DNA of 7,194 bases from a bacterium UBA3734 (GTDB lineage: Bacteria > Bacteroidota > Bacteroidia > Bacteroidales > Bacteroidaceae). A program made the translations under genes and the position numbers. Within the stretch, counting starts at the first letter, position 1. The number at the start of each line of letters is the position of its first letter. The notes under the pieces are model-generated. The model had not been told where the DNA came from. It made no database searches and worked only from the letters and a program-made list of their open reading frames with translations. The stretch lies in assembly GCA_002372575.1 (NCBI GenBank), contig DFHC01000182.1:1-7194 (forward strand), given 5' to 3'. Positions 1-6,196 of this stretch are shown piece after piece.

Positions 1-441
1 CTGATGGAAAACATGCACATCGCCCACGACTGCATCATCGGCAACCACTGCATCATTGGCAATTCCACGAAATTCGCCGGCGAGGTGACGGTAGATGACT
101 TCGCCATCATCTCGGCCACGGTACTCGCACACCAGTTCTGCCACGTGGGTTCCTACGTGATGATTCAGGGTGGCAGCCGTTTTTCGCAAGACGTCCCGCC
201 CTTCATCATCGCCGGAAAAGAACCCATACGCTATGCCGGCGTGAACCTCATCGGCCTGCGTCGTCGCGGATTTTCCGCAGAGACCATCCAGAACATCCAC
301 GATGCCTATCGCATCATCTATCAGGGCGTGAACACGCGTGCCGACGCCATCCGACAAATCAAGGAAGTGCTGCCCGACACGCCCGAAATTCAGTATATCG
401 TCAGTTTCATCGAGAAATCGGAACGGGGAATTATTAAGTGA
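1..441 (+). CDS. lpxA: LpxA, UDP-N-acetylglucosamine acyltransferase (3' part only)
   Basis: LpxA transfers a 3-hydroxyacyl chain from acyl carrier protein to UDP-GlcNAc, the first step of lipid A synthesis, in the cytoplasm. The window opens inside the gene: codon 1 (CTG) is already in frame, so the ATG at 4 is internal. About 146 codons remain of a family length near 260. Hexapeptide-repeat (left-handed beta-helix) sequence comes first, then the C-terminal helical region. The motif HIAHDC at 16-33 holds the catalytic histidine (E. coli His125; codon 25-27). AHQFC matches the His160 region, and [12 protein letters not shown] matches the substrate-binding GVNIEGLKRRGF of E. coli. E. coli His144 is Glu here (FAGEVTVDD) and Glu200 is Ile; I take these as group differences, not damage. 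The TGA stop at 439-441 overlaps the GTG start of miaA. The identification is firm; only the start is missing. Confidence 0.96.
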   Translation: MMENMHIAHDCIIGNHCIIGNSTKFAGEVTVDDFAIISATVLAHQFCHVGSYVMIQGGSRFSQDVPPFIIAGKEPIRYAGVNLIGLRRRGFSAETIQNIHDAYRIIYQGVNTRADAIRQIKEVLPDTPEIQYIVSFIEKSERGIIK

Positions 442-1469
442 GGAGTTCAGGAGTTCAGGAGTTCAGGAGTTCAGAAATTCAAGAAATCAGGAGTTCAGAG
501 CTCGGAAGCGGGACTTTAATCGTGCTCCTCGGGCCAACAGGTGTCGGCAAGACGGATTTAAGCATTCGCCTTGCCGACACTTTTCAAATTCCCATCATCA
601 ATGCCGACTCGCGCCAGATTTTCGCCGAGATACCCATCGGCACGGCGGCGCCCACGGCAGAACAGCTCGCGCGCGCAAAGCACTACTTTGTTGGCACGCA
701 CCGGCTCGACGACTATTACAACGCCTCGATGTTCGAACAGGATGCCTTGGCAGTCATCGGCGAGCAGCTTTCAGGCAAGGGCGTTGCGCTGATGTCGGGC
801 GGTTCGATGATGTATATAGATGCTGTTTGCAACGGTATCGACGACATTCCAACCGTCGATGACGCAACACGCACGTGGATGAAGAAACGGTTGAGCGAAG
901 AAGGATTGCCGGCTTTGGTCGAGGAACTTATGCGGCTTGACCCAGAGCATTACGAAATCGTCGATCGGCAGAATCCGCGTCGTGTGGTCCATGCCCTCGA
1001 AATCTGTCACATGACGGGGCGCACCTACACCTCGTTTCGCACAGGTCGCTCACCGCTTACCACCCAACACCCAACACCCAACACCCAACATCCAACACCC
1101 ACCACCCACCAACGCCCCTTCCGCATCCTGAAAATCGGCCTCGACCGACCGCGCGAAGAACTCTACGAACGCATTAATCAGCGCGTAGATCAGATGATGG
1201 CGCAGGGCCTGTTGGAAGAGGCGCGCAGCGTCTATCCGCGCCGCCATTTGAACGCCCTCAACACCGTCGGCTACAAGGAACTTTTCCGCCATTTCGACGG
1301 CGAATGGTCGCTCGACGAGGCCGTGGAGCGCATCAAGGGCAACACGCGTCGCTACATGCGCAAGCAGCTCACGTGGTTCAAGCGCGACGACGCGATTCAC
1401 TGGTTCCATCCCGCGCAGGAAGATGAGATTCTTCATTTTATCGCTGCCAACAAATGTCAAAATAAATAA
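438..1469 (+). CDS. miaA: MiaA, tRNA dimethylallyltransferase, with two tandem-repeat insertions
   Basis: MiaA adds a dimethylallyl group to N6 of A37 in tRNAs that read UNN codons. Visible family motifs are the P-loop GPTGVGKT (residues 32-39), NADSRQ (the D-S-R-Q element), [18 protein letters not shown] in place of the usual [16 protein letters not shown], and C-terminal VGYKELF followed by [15 protein letters not shown]. The protein is 343 residues with a complete core. I chose the GTG at 438 because the beta-strand TLIVLLG before the P-loop needs it, no ATG lies between, and it overlaps the lpxA stop (GTGA), which suggests translational coupling. The next in-frame option, GTG at 522, would cut into that strand. 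Oddities: residues 2-22 are encoded by an 8-bp tandem repeat and are not normal MiaA sequence. Residues about 208-224 ([18 protein letters not shown]) come from a 7-bp repeat placed in the loop before [18 protein letters not shown]. The next gene starts 20 nt downstream. Function is certain as a family; whether the reading frame is stable in the population is unknown. Confidence 0.94.
   Translation: MRSSGVQEFRSSEIQEIRSSELGSGTLIVLLGPTGVGKTDLSIRLADTFQIPIINADSRQIFAEIPIGTAAPTAEQLARAKHYFVGTHRLDDYYNASMFEQDALAVIGEQLSGKGVALMSGGSMMYIDAVCNGIDDIPTVDDATRTWMKKRLSEEGLPALVEELMRLDPEHYEIVDRQNPRRVVHALEICHMTGRTYTSFRTGRSPLTTQHPTPNTQHPTPTTHQRPFRILKIGLDRPREELYERINQRVDQMMAQGLLEEARSVYPRRHLNALNTVGYKELFRHFDGEWSLDEAVERIKGNTRRYMRKQLTWFKRDDAIHWFHPAQEDEILHFIAANKCQNK
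441..504 (+). repeat. 8-bp tandem repeat (AGGAGTTC) at the 5' end of miaA
   Basis: Four perfect head-to-tail copies of AGGAGTTC fill 441-472. Two degenerate copies follow (AGAAATTC at 473-480, AAGAAATC at 481-488), then a perfect copy at 489-496 and a decayed one at 497-504. The array starts immediately after the miaA GTG and is translated as residues 2-22 or so. Eight is not a multiple of three. Gain of one unit brings a TAA at 517-519 into frame just before the P-loop; loss of one unit shifts reading into a frame that is open but meaningless to 862. The array is short, so slippage is an inference. Confidence 0.9.
1061..1109 (+). repeat. 7-bp tandem repeat (CACCCAA) inside miaA
   Basis: Seven adjacent 7-bp units: four perfect CACCCAA copies (1061-1088), then CATCCAA, CACCCAC and CACCCAC. 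It is translated in the miaA frame as a Thr/Gln/His/Pro/Asn-rich stretch at about residues 208-224, in a loop where MiaA proteins vary. Seven is not a multiple of three: loss of one unit would put a TGA at 1129-1131 in frame. The same kind of heptamer is familiar to me as dispersed low-complexity sequence in several bacterial genomes, read on the other strand as [12 protein letters not shown] peptides. Confidence 0.9.
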
Positions 1470-1489
1470 TGAAATAAACAACGGTTGTC

Positions 1490-3868
1490 ATGAAAAGAAA
1501 TCCCCTCAAATGGTGCTGGAACGCGTATTTAAAGCTCTTCAAAGGGCGCGCGTGGTACGTGAAAGTACTGTCGGCAACGATGTCGCTGATCGTTTTCTTC
1601 GTGATGTATCTCGGCATGGTCGATGTGAATTTCCTCGGGCTGTTCGGAAAGTCGCCGGGATTCATGTCGGGACTGGAGCCACGCATCAGTCAGGCCTCGG
1701 AAATCTATAGCGCCGACGGCGTGATGATTGGCAAGTATTTCAACGAAAACCGCACGCCCGTGGAGTATGACGAGGTGAATCCGAAGTTCTGGCAGGCACT
1801 CATCGACACCGAAGACGAGCGATTCTACAAGCACATAGGCATCGACCCGCTGGGGATGTTTGCAGCGGCAAAAGACGCCGTCCTGCACCAAGATGCCCGC
1901 GGAGCCTCGACCCTCACGCAGCAGTTGGCAAAAAATATGTTCAAGATGCGCACGATGTATTCCAACGGACTTTTGGGCAAGATTCCCGGACTGAACATGG
2001 TCATTACGAAGACGAAGGAATGGATTATCGCGCTGAAGCTGGAATACCTCTACGAGAAAGACGAAATTCTGACGATGTATGCCAATACCGTCGATTTCGG
2101 CTCAAACGCCTTCGGCATCAAGACGGCAGCGAAGACCTATTTCAACACCACTCCGGCGAAGCTGACCGTGGAACAAGCGGCCGTTTTGGTGGGGATGCTG
2201 AAGGCCACGACGACCTACAACCCCGTCTCGCATCCCGAAAACAGCCTGCGCAGACGTAATCACGTGCTTCGGAAAATGCTGGCAAATGCACATCTCACGC
2301 CGAGCGAGTGCGACTCGCTCAGTCGGCTGCCCATCGACCTGGAATACGATGTGGAAACCAACTACGACGGTCAGGCACAATACTTCCGCGAGGCCGTGGC
2401 CGACGAGCTGAAAGACTGGTGCGAAGACAACGGCTACGACCTCTACAACAGTGGCCTGAGAATCTATACCACCATCGACACGCGGATGCAGCAATATGCC
2501 GAAGCCGCCGTCACGAAACAGATGCAGCAGGTGCAGCGCAACTTCGACAGCCACTGGGGACGGAGCGAGCCGTGGATTGACGAGCGCGGACAGGTCATTC
2601 CCGACTTCATCGAGGGAATTGCCAAGCGACAACCCATCTACAAGCACCTCGCAGCCAAATTTCCCAACCAACCCGACTCCATAGATTTCTACCTGAACAA
2701 GCCGCACACCGTGAAGCTTTTCGATTATGAACAAGGCACCATCGAGCGCGAGATGTCAACGATGGACTCCATCCGCTACATGGTCCGTTTCATGCACTGC
2801 TCGTTCGTGGCAATGGAACCGCAGACGGGCGACGTGAAGGCGTGGGTGGGCGACATCGACTTCAATTCGTGGAAATACGACAAGGTGACGGCCATGCGAC
2901 AGCCCGGCTCCACGTTCAAGCTATTCGTCTATACCGAGGCCATCAACCAAGGACTCACGCCCTGCGACGAGCGTCGCGACGAGTATATTTCGATGAAAGT
3001 GTGGGACGAGAAGGAGCAAAAAGAGGTGACGTGGACGCCTAGCAACGCCAATGGCTATTTCACGGGCGACTCGATGACGCTGCGTCGAGCTTTCGCCCAA
3101 AGCATCAACTCCGTGGCCGTGCGACTCGGGCAGGAAATGGGCATCAAGCGCATTGCCGAAACCGCCCGACGGATGGGCATCAAGAGTCCACTCGATGAAA
3201 CGCCGTCGCTTGCGCTCGGGTCAAGCGACGTGAATCTGCTTGAACTTACTAACGCCTACTGCACCGTCATCGACGACGGAAAGCACCACCAGCCGCGTCT
3301 CGTCAAGCGTATTCTCGACAAAGACGGACGCGAAGTCTATACGGCTCCCTCCGCCTCTACGCAGGCCATCCCCTACAAGAGTGCCTTCCTCGTGCAGGAG
3401 CTGCTGAAAAGCGGGCTGAACGAGCCCGGGGCCACGTCAATGAGCCTGTGGGGATACGTGGGAAAATTCCCCGACACGGAATTTGGCGGAAAAACTGGCA
3501 CGTCGAACAACCATTCCGACGCGTGGTTCATGGGAGTGAGCCCGAAACTTGTCGTGGGCGCATGGGTAGGCGGCGAATACCGCAGCATTCATTTTCGCAC
3601 GGGTGCCCTCGGACAAGGCAGTCGCACGGCACTGCCCGTCTGCGGCTATTTCTTCGAGTCGGTGCTGAGCGACCCCGCATTTAAGCATTATCGCGGAAAA
3701 TTCCCCAAGTGCAAGGACGACGACATCACTGCCGACATGTATCATTGTCCGACGTACTATGCGCCGAAAAAAGACTCTACGGAGACCGACAGCCTGACGC
3801 TCGAAGAGGAAATCATGCTCAACGACGAAGACAATCCGCTACCGCTCACGGAAGAAGAAACGATTTAG
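1490..3868 (+). CDS. mrcA: Class A penicillin-binding protein (PBP1A type)
   Basis: This is a bifunctional peptidoglycan synthase: it polymerises glycan strands from lipid II and cross-links the peptides on the periplasmic face of the inner membrane. It has 792 residues, a normal PBP1A size. A short basic cytoplasmic tail is followed by one transmembrane segment at about residues 24-45. The GT51 domain follows: EDERFYKHIG with the catalytic Glu at 108, GASTLTQQLAKN at 138-149, and a third motif with Glu177 and the KDEILTMYAN stretch near 190-199. The transpeptidase domain has all three motifs: STFK at 474-477 (nucleophile Ser474), SIN at 538-540 and KTGT at 668-671. The C-terminus is strongly acidic (several DE-rich runs after about 760). 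The ATG at 1490 is supported by the membrane segment directly behind it; no clear Shine-Dalgarno is visible, as is usual in this group. It is 20 nt from miaA and ends in a 4-bp tail-to-tail overlap with the outer-membrane gene on the other strand. The symbol mrcA is used by analogy with E. coli. Confidence 0.95.
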   Translation: MKRNPLKWCWNAYLKLFKGRAWYVKVLSATMSLIVFFVMYLGMVDVNFLGLFGKSPGFMSGLEPRISQASEIYSADGVMIGKYFNENRTPVEYDEVNPKFWQALIDTEDERFYKHIGIDPLGMFAAAKDAVLHQDARGASTLTQQLAKNMFKMRTMYSNGLLGKIPGLNMVITKTKEWIIALKLEYLYEKDEILTMYANTVDFGSNAFGIKTAAKTYFNTTPAKLTVEQAAVLVGMLKATTTYNPVSHPENSLRRRNHVLRKMLANAHLTPSECDSLSRLPIDLEYDVETNYDGQAQYFREAVADELKDWCEDNGYDLYNSGLRIYTTIDTRMQQYAEAAVTKQMQQVQRNFDSHWGRSEPWIDERGQVIPDFIEGIAKRQPIYKHLAAKFPNQPDSIDFYLNKPHTVKLFDYEQGTIEREMSTMDSIRYMVRFMHCSFVAMEPQTGDVKAWVGDIDFNSWKYDKVTAMRQPGSTFKLFVYTEAINQGLTPCDERRDEYISMKVWDEKEQKEVTWTPSNANGYFTGDSMTLRRAFAQSINSVAVRLGQEMGIKRIAETARRMGIKSPLDETPSLALGSSDVNLLELTNAYCTVIDDGKHHQPRLVKRILDKDGREVYTAPSASTQAIPYKSAFLVQELLKSGLNEPGATSMSLWGYVGKFPDTEFGGKTGTSNNHSDAWFMGVSPKLVVGAWVGGEYRSIHFRTGALGQGSRTALPVCGYFFESVLSDPAFKHYRGKFPKCKDDDITADMYHCPTYYAPKKDSTETDSLTLEEEIMLNDEDNPLPLTEEETI

Positions 3869-4641
3869 CTTTTTCGCTTGGTGCGCGTGATGTCGAAAAG
3901 CCACGCGAGCTTCACGACGATGCTGCCGAGGTTCGACTTGGCGAAATAGTCGCGCTTCGAGTCGCCATAGATGTTGCCGAGGCCGTAGTAATAGCGGGCT
4001 TCGAGCTGGATATGGCCAACTTTCGGAATGGAGTATTCAACGCCGATGCCGGCGGCAATGCCGTAGTCGAATTTGTGCTCGACAGCCATCGTGTCTTGCG
4101 CACAGACGGGGTTGATGCGGTCGCGCATGTTGCGGTCGCTCCACTCGAAATTCGACTTCGTGCGCTCGCTCAGATAATAGCCGAACTGCGGACCGGCCTG
4201 AAAGAAAAACTGGGCTCCGCGCTGCTCCCTGCCCCACGCCAAGTGCGCAAACACAGGCACCTGCACATAGTTGATGGTGCGGCTGTATTCTTCGGCGAGT
4301 CCTGTTACGCCGTTGATGACGGGCTGGTCGTCTTCATCCAGAATGCTTTCCTTCCAGCCTGTCTGCGTGTAGTTCACCTCGGCCTGCACGGAGCAGATGG
4401 TCGAGAAATATTTCTCGCATACGTAGCGCAGCGTGAGACCTCCCGTGAATCCGCCGAGCATTCCCTGCGACACCTTCGGCACGAATCCCACGTTGGAAAG
4501 CGTGTAGCCGCCGTTGATGCCGACGGCGAAGTCGTTGCGATGCTCGCCGACTTGCGCGCTCACCTGAAAAGGTAGCATCAAAACGATAATGATGCATATC
4601 GTCTTGAAAATCTTGTATTTAGATGGTTCGTGCCAAATCAT
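3865..4641 (-). CDS. Small outer-membrane beta-barrel protein (PorT/OMP_b-brl type)
   Basis: A 258-residue secreted protein. The first 30 residues form a signal peptide: a basic start, a hydrophobic stretch (IFKTICIIIVLMLPF) and a VSAQ cleavage site. The mature part alternates polar and hydrophobic residues with many aromatics and glycines, for example FAVGINGGYTLSNVGF, GFTGGLTLRYV, VQAEVNYTQTGWKE, YVQVPVFAHLAWG, FFQAGPQFGYYLSE, YGIAAGIGVEYSI, HIQLEARYYYGLGNI and a last strand SIVVKLAWLFDI. This is the pattern of the eight-stranded-type barrels annotated in Bacteroidetes as PorT family or OMP_b-brl_2. It is not clearly PorT itself, whose typical N-terminal signature I do not see, so I give no symbol and no transport function. 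The ATG at 4641 is the only start that keeps the whole signal peptide. It lies 67 bp downstream of the LysM gene on the same strand with no promoter element visible, so it is probably the second gene of that operon. Confidence 0.82.
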   Translation of the reverse strand: MIWHEPSKYKIFKTICIIIVLMLPFQVSAQVGEHRNDFAVGINGGYTLSNVGFVPKVSQGMLGGFTGGLTLRYVCEKYFSTICSVQAEVNYTQTGWKESILDEDDQPVINGVTGLAEEYSRTINYVQVPVFAHLAWGREQRGAQFFFQAGPQFGYYLSERTKSNFEWSDRNMRDRINPVCAQDTMAVEHKFDYGIAAGIGVEYSIPKVGHIQLEARYYYGLGNIYGDSKRDYFAKSNLGSIVVKLAWLFDITRTKRKS

Positions 4642-4670
4642 TTTCTAATCGTAATCAATTGTCGTTTTCT

Positions 4671-4704
4671 CCCCTCTCCGTTTGGAGAGGGGCAGGGGGA
4701 GAGG
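4671..4704. repeat. Hairpin-forming intergenic repeat (CCCCTCTCC type)
   Basis: A perfect 9-bp inverted repeat: CCCCTCTCC at 4671-4679, loop GTTT, GGAGAGGGG at 4684-4692. It is followed by CA and a second related block GGGGGAGAGG at 4695-4704. It sits wholly in the gap between the two minus-strand genes. Neither strand has a clean T-run right after the stem, so it is not a textbook intrinsic terminator. The hairpin plus trailing GGGGGAGAGG resembles dispersed REP-like palindromes that I recall from many bacterial genomes. In the minus-strand mRNA it lies between the stop of the LysM gene and the start of the barrel gene, and could damp read-through or stabilise the upstream message. Confidence 0.75.
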
Positions 4705-4708
4705 CTTT

Positions 4709-6070
4709 TCAATAACTGATCGCTTCGATGGTCTTGTTCGGCTTATAGTGGATGAGCATGAAGTGCGAATTCTGCATTCCGCCCGTTTCCGAGGCCGGCT
4801 TGAAATAGAGCGGCGTTTGCAGCGGCTGGCTCACGCGCTGCTCTTTCGTGCCGCGGAAGGCCGTGCCGTACTGGTGCAGTCCGCGCAGGAAATACTGTGC
4901 GTGGTCGTAGCCCGTGATGGCAAACAGCGGTCGGGCAAACTGCATATCTTGCTTGAACCACTGCCGATAGCTCTGCTCAAGCTGCTGCGTGGAGCGCGAC
5001 AGCTCGTTGTAGTAGAAATTCGTGGGAATGTAGGTGTCGTACTTGTGGAAATAGTCGCCGAAGGGCTTCGTGTAGAGCAGCCAGTCGGTGTAGCCGAAGA
5101 GTGCGACGGCCACGTCTGCATCGTGCTGACGCAGCTGGTCGAGGCGGGCGAGCGTCTGATTCAGCTCGGGCGAGCGGCCCGTGTTGAGCACCACCACGTT
5201 GGGTTTCGCGCGGTTGAATGCCTTCTGGAAGGCGTCGTCGGGCGTTTTCAGGTTCGTGATGTTATAGGTGATGCCTTTTTGTTCGAGTTCCTTGCGCAGT
5301 GCCATCGTGAATGCGCCTTTGCGACTGGTGGAGTCGTTGCAGTCGATGAACACGGCGTGATGGTTCGAAAAGCGCTCCACGAAGGCGCTGGTCATCGCCT
5401 GATTCTGCCATGAGGAGTTCTGATAGACTTGGAAAATCTGCGGATTCTGCGCCACGTCGTTGCCGCTGATGGAGAAGGGAATGACGAGGCGGATGTCGTA
5501 GGTCTTGCAGAAGTTGGCAAGCGGTTTCACCTGCGTGGTGTAGAGCGGTCCGAAGATGATGTCGCAGGCGTTGGCGTTCTCTTGGATGAGCGTTTCGCGA
5601 ATGTCGGCATCGATGGGCACGTTCCACGCGAAGATTTCCGTGGAAATGCCCTGTCGGCGCAGGCTGTCGCAGGCCATCAGCATGCCGCGGTAGTATTCCA
5701 CCATGCGCCGTCCGTCGCCATCGACATCGTGCAGGGGCAGCATCACGCCCACGCGAATCGCCCGCTTCTGCATGTCGCTGCGGTCGGGCTTCGCCTGCTG
5801 CTTGTTTTTCTCGGCTTCGAGGTCGGCCTTCGTCTTTTGGAAGGGAATGAACACGAAATCGCCCTTCTTCAGCCGATAATCAGCCTGTTTCATCTCCGGA
5901 TTGGCCTCTTTCAGCTCGTCGAGCGTGATTCCATACTTCTGGGCGATGCCAAAAATCGTGTCTTTCTTCTTGGCTTTGTAAATGTCGCGCCACTGCGTGG
6001 TCTGTGCCGTCAGCGAGAGGCTCGCAACGAGGGCAAACAGCACGAAAACGTATCTTAAAAAATGTCTCAT
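4709..6070 (-). CDS. Secreted LysM protein with a type I periplasmic-binding fold
   Basis: A 453-residue exported protein. A signal peptide covers about residues 1-23 (hydrophobic core, SLTAQ site). There is no lipobox cysteine, so it is soluble periplasmic and not a lipoprotein. A LysM domain follows at about 28-77: YKAKKKDTIFGIAQKYGIT, LKEANPEM, LKKGDFVFIP, the usual beta-alpha-alpha-beta layout that binds peptidoglycan. After a charged linker (78-104), residues 105 to about 425 look like a type I periplasmic-binding protein (Leu/Ile/Val-binding-like): RVGVMLPLHD, a YYRGMLMACDSLR helix, IIFGPLYTTQVKPLANFC, then VIPFSISGNDVAQNP. Such proteins usually bind amino acids in ABC uptake, but no permease or ATPase gene is present here. 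The fold is also used by LpoA, the outer-membrane activator of PBP1A in gamma-proteobacteria. The gene is first in a probable two-gene operon and has its own upstream TAnnTTTG element. The domain call is firm; the role is open. Confidence 0.9.
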   Translation of the reverse strand: MRHFLRYVFVLFALVASLSLTAQTTQWRDIYKAKKKDTIFGIAQKYGITLDELKEANPEMKQADYRLKKGDFVFIPFQKTKADLEAEKNKQQAKPDRSDMQKRAIRVGVMLPLHDVDGDGRRMVEYYRGMLMACDSLRRQGISTEIFAWNVPIDADIRETLIQENANACDIIFGPLYTTQVKPLANFCKTYDIRLVIPFSISGNDVAQNPQIFQVYQNSSWQNQAMTSAFVERFSNHHAVFIDCNDSTSRKGAFTMALRKELEQKGITYNITNLKTPDDAFQKAFNRAKPNVVVLNTGRSPELNQTLARLDQLRQHDADVAVALFGYTDWLLYTKPFGDYFHKYDTYIPTNFYYNELSRSTQQLEQSYRQWFKQDMQFARPLFAITGYDHAQYFLRGLHQYGTAFRGTKEQRVSQPLQTPLYFKPASETGGMQNSHFMLIHYKPNKTIEAISY

Positions 6071-6096
6071 CGTCTTATTTTTTCAGTTTGCGAGCA

Positions 6097-6104
6097 CAAA
6101 AATA
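6097..6104 (-). promoter_or_regulatory. Candidate -7 element for the LysM gene
   Basis: On the minus strand this reads TATTTTTG, a match to the Bacteroidetes -7 consensus TAnnTTTG, 26 bp before the ATG at 6070. The predicted transcript would start near 6093, giving a leader of roughly 20 nt. I see no convincing -33 TTTG at the expected spacing, and the region is A/T-rich, which makes chance matches easier. Confidence 0.45.
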
Positions 6105-6148
6105 CAAAAAATCTCGCAACCTCGCACACACATCTATCAACTTTTTCG

Positions 6149-6156
6149 TATCTTTG
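6149..6156 (+). promoter_or_regulatory. Candidate -7 element for the T9SS cargo gene
   Basis: TATCTTTG matches the Bacteroidetes -7 consensus TAnnTTTG. It ends 40 bp before the ATG at 6197, so a transcript would start near 6160 with a leader of some 35-40 nt. This also argues against the longer in-frame start at 6062, which lies upstream of the element. A -33 TTTG is not evident. Confidence 0.5.
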
Positions 6157-6196
6157 CAGAAATTTTTCAGTTTTTACCCCAGAAAATCGAATTTAT

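Larger units (their letters stand above)
6071..6196. other. Divergent intergenic region
   Basis: These 126 bp are the longest non-coding stretch and the only divergent gap in the window. It is A/T-rich compared with the flanks and holds one TAnnTTTG element on each strand, about 44 bp apart. No further operator-like palindrome or structured RNA stands out. Confidence 0.6.

Noticed and set aside
338..862. Open + frame overlapping lpxA and miaA
   Set aside because: It is a shadow of two well-identified genes, with Arg/His-rich meaningless sequence. It matters only as the frame reached if one 8-bp unit is lost.
441..1109. Repeat arrays considered as a CRISPR
   Set aside because: Units are 7-8 bp, directly adjacent, with no spacers and no cas genes.
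1478..1488. Small palindrome ACAACGGTTGT just before the PBP start
   Set aside because: Stems of 5 bp around one base arise easily by chance, and nothing else suggests an operator.
2102..2734. A 210-codon minus-strand open frame inside the PBP gene
   Set aside because: The plus frame here carries intact PBP1A sequence; the minus frame has no recognisable motif.
3709..4575. A 288-codon + strand open frame opposite the barrel gene
   Set aside because: Antisense shadow. It begins inside the PBP gene and has no domain or signal peptide, while the minus frame shows a clear barrel pattern.
4671..4692. Hairpin considered as an intrinsic terminator
   Set aside because: No run of T follows the stem on either strand, so I list it as a repeat with possible regulatory effect.
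4682..6058. Long + strand open frames (4682-5413 and 5429-6058) opposite the LysM gene
   Set aside because: They are antisense shadows caused by GC-rich codon use; the minus-strand protein has a signal peptide and recognisable domains, these do not.
6062..6196. N-terminal extension of the T9SS cargo gene from ATG 6062
   Set aside because: It would place 45 residues before a clean signal peptide and would start upstream of the -7 element.
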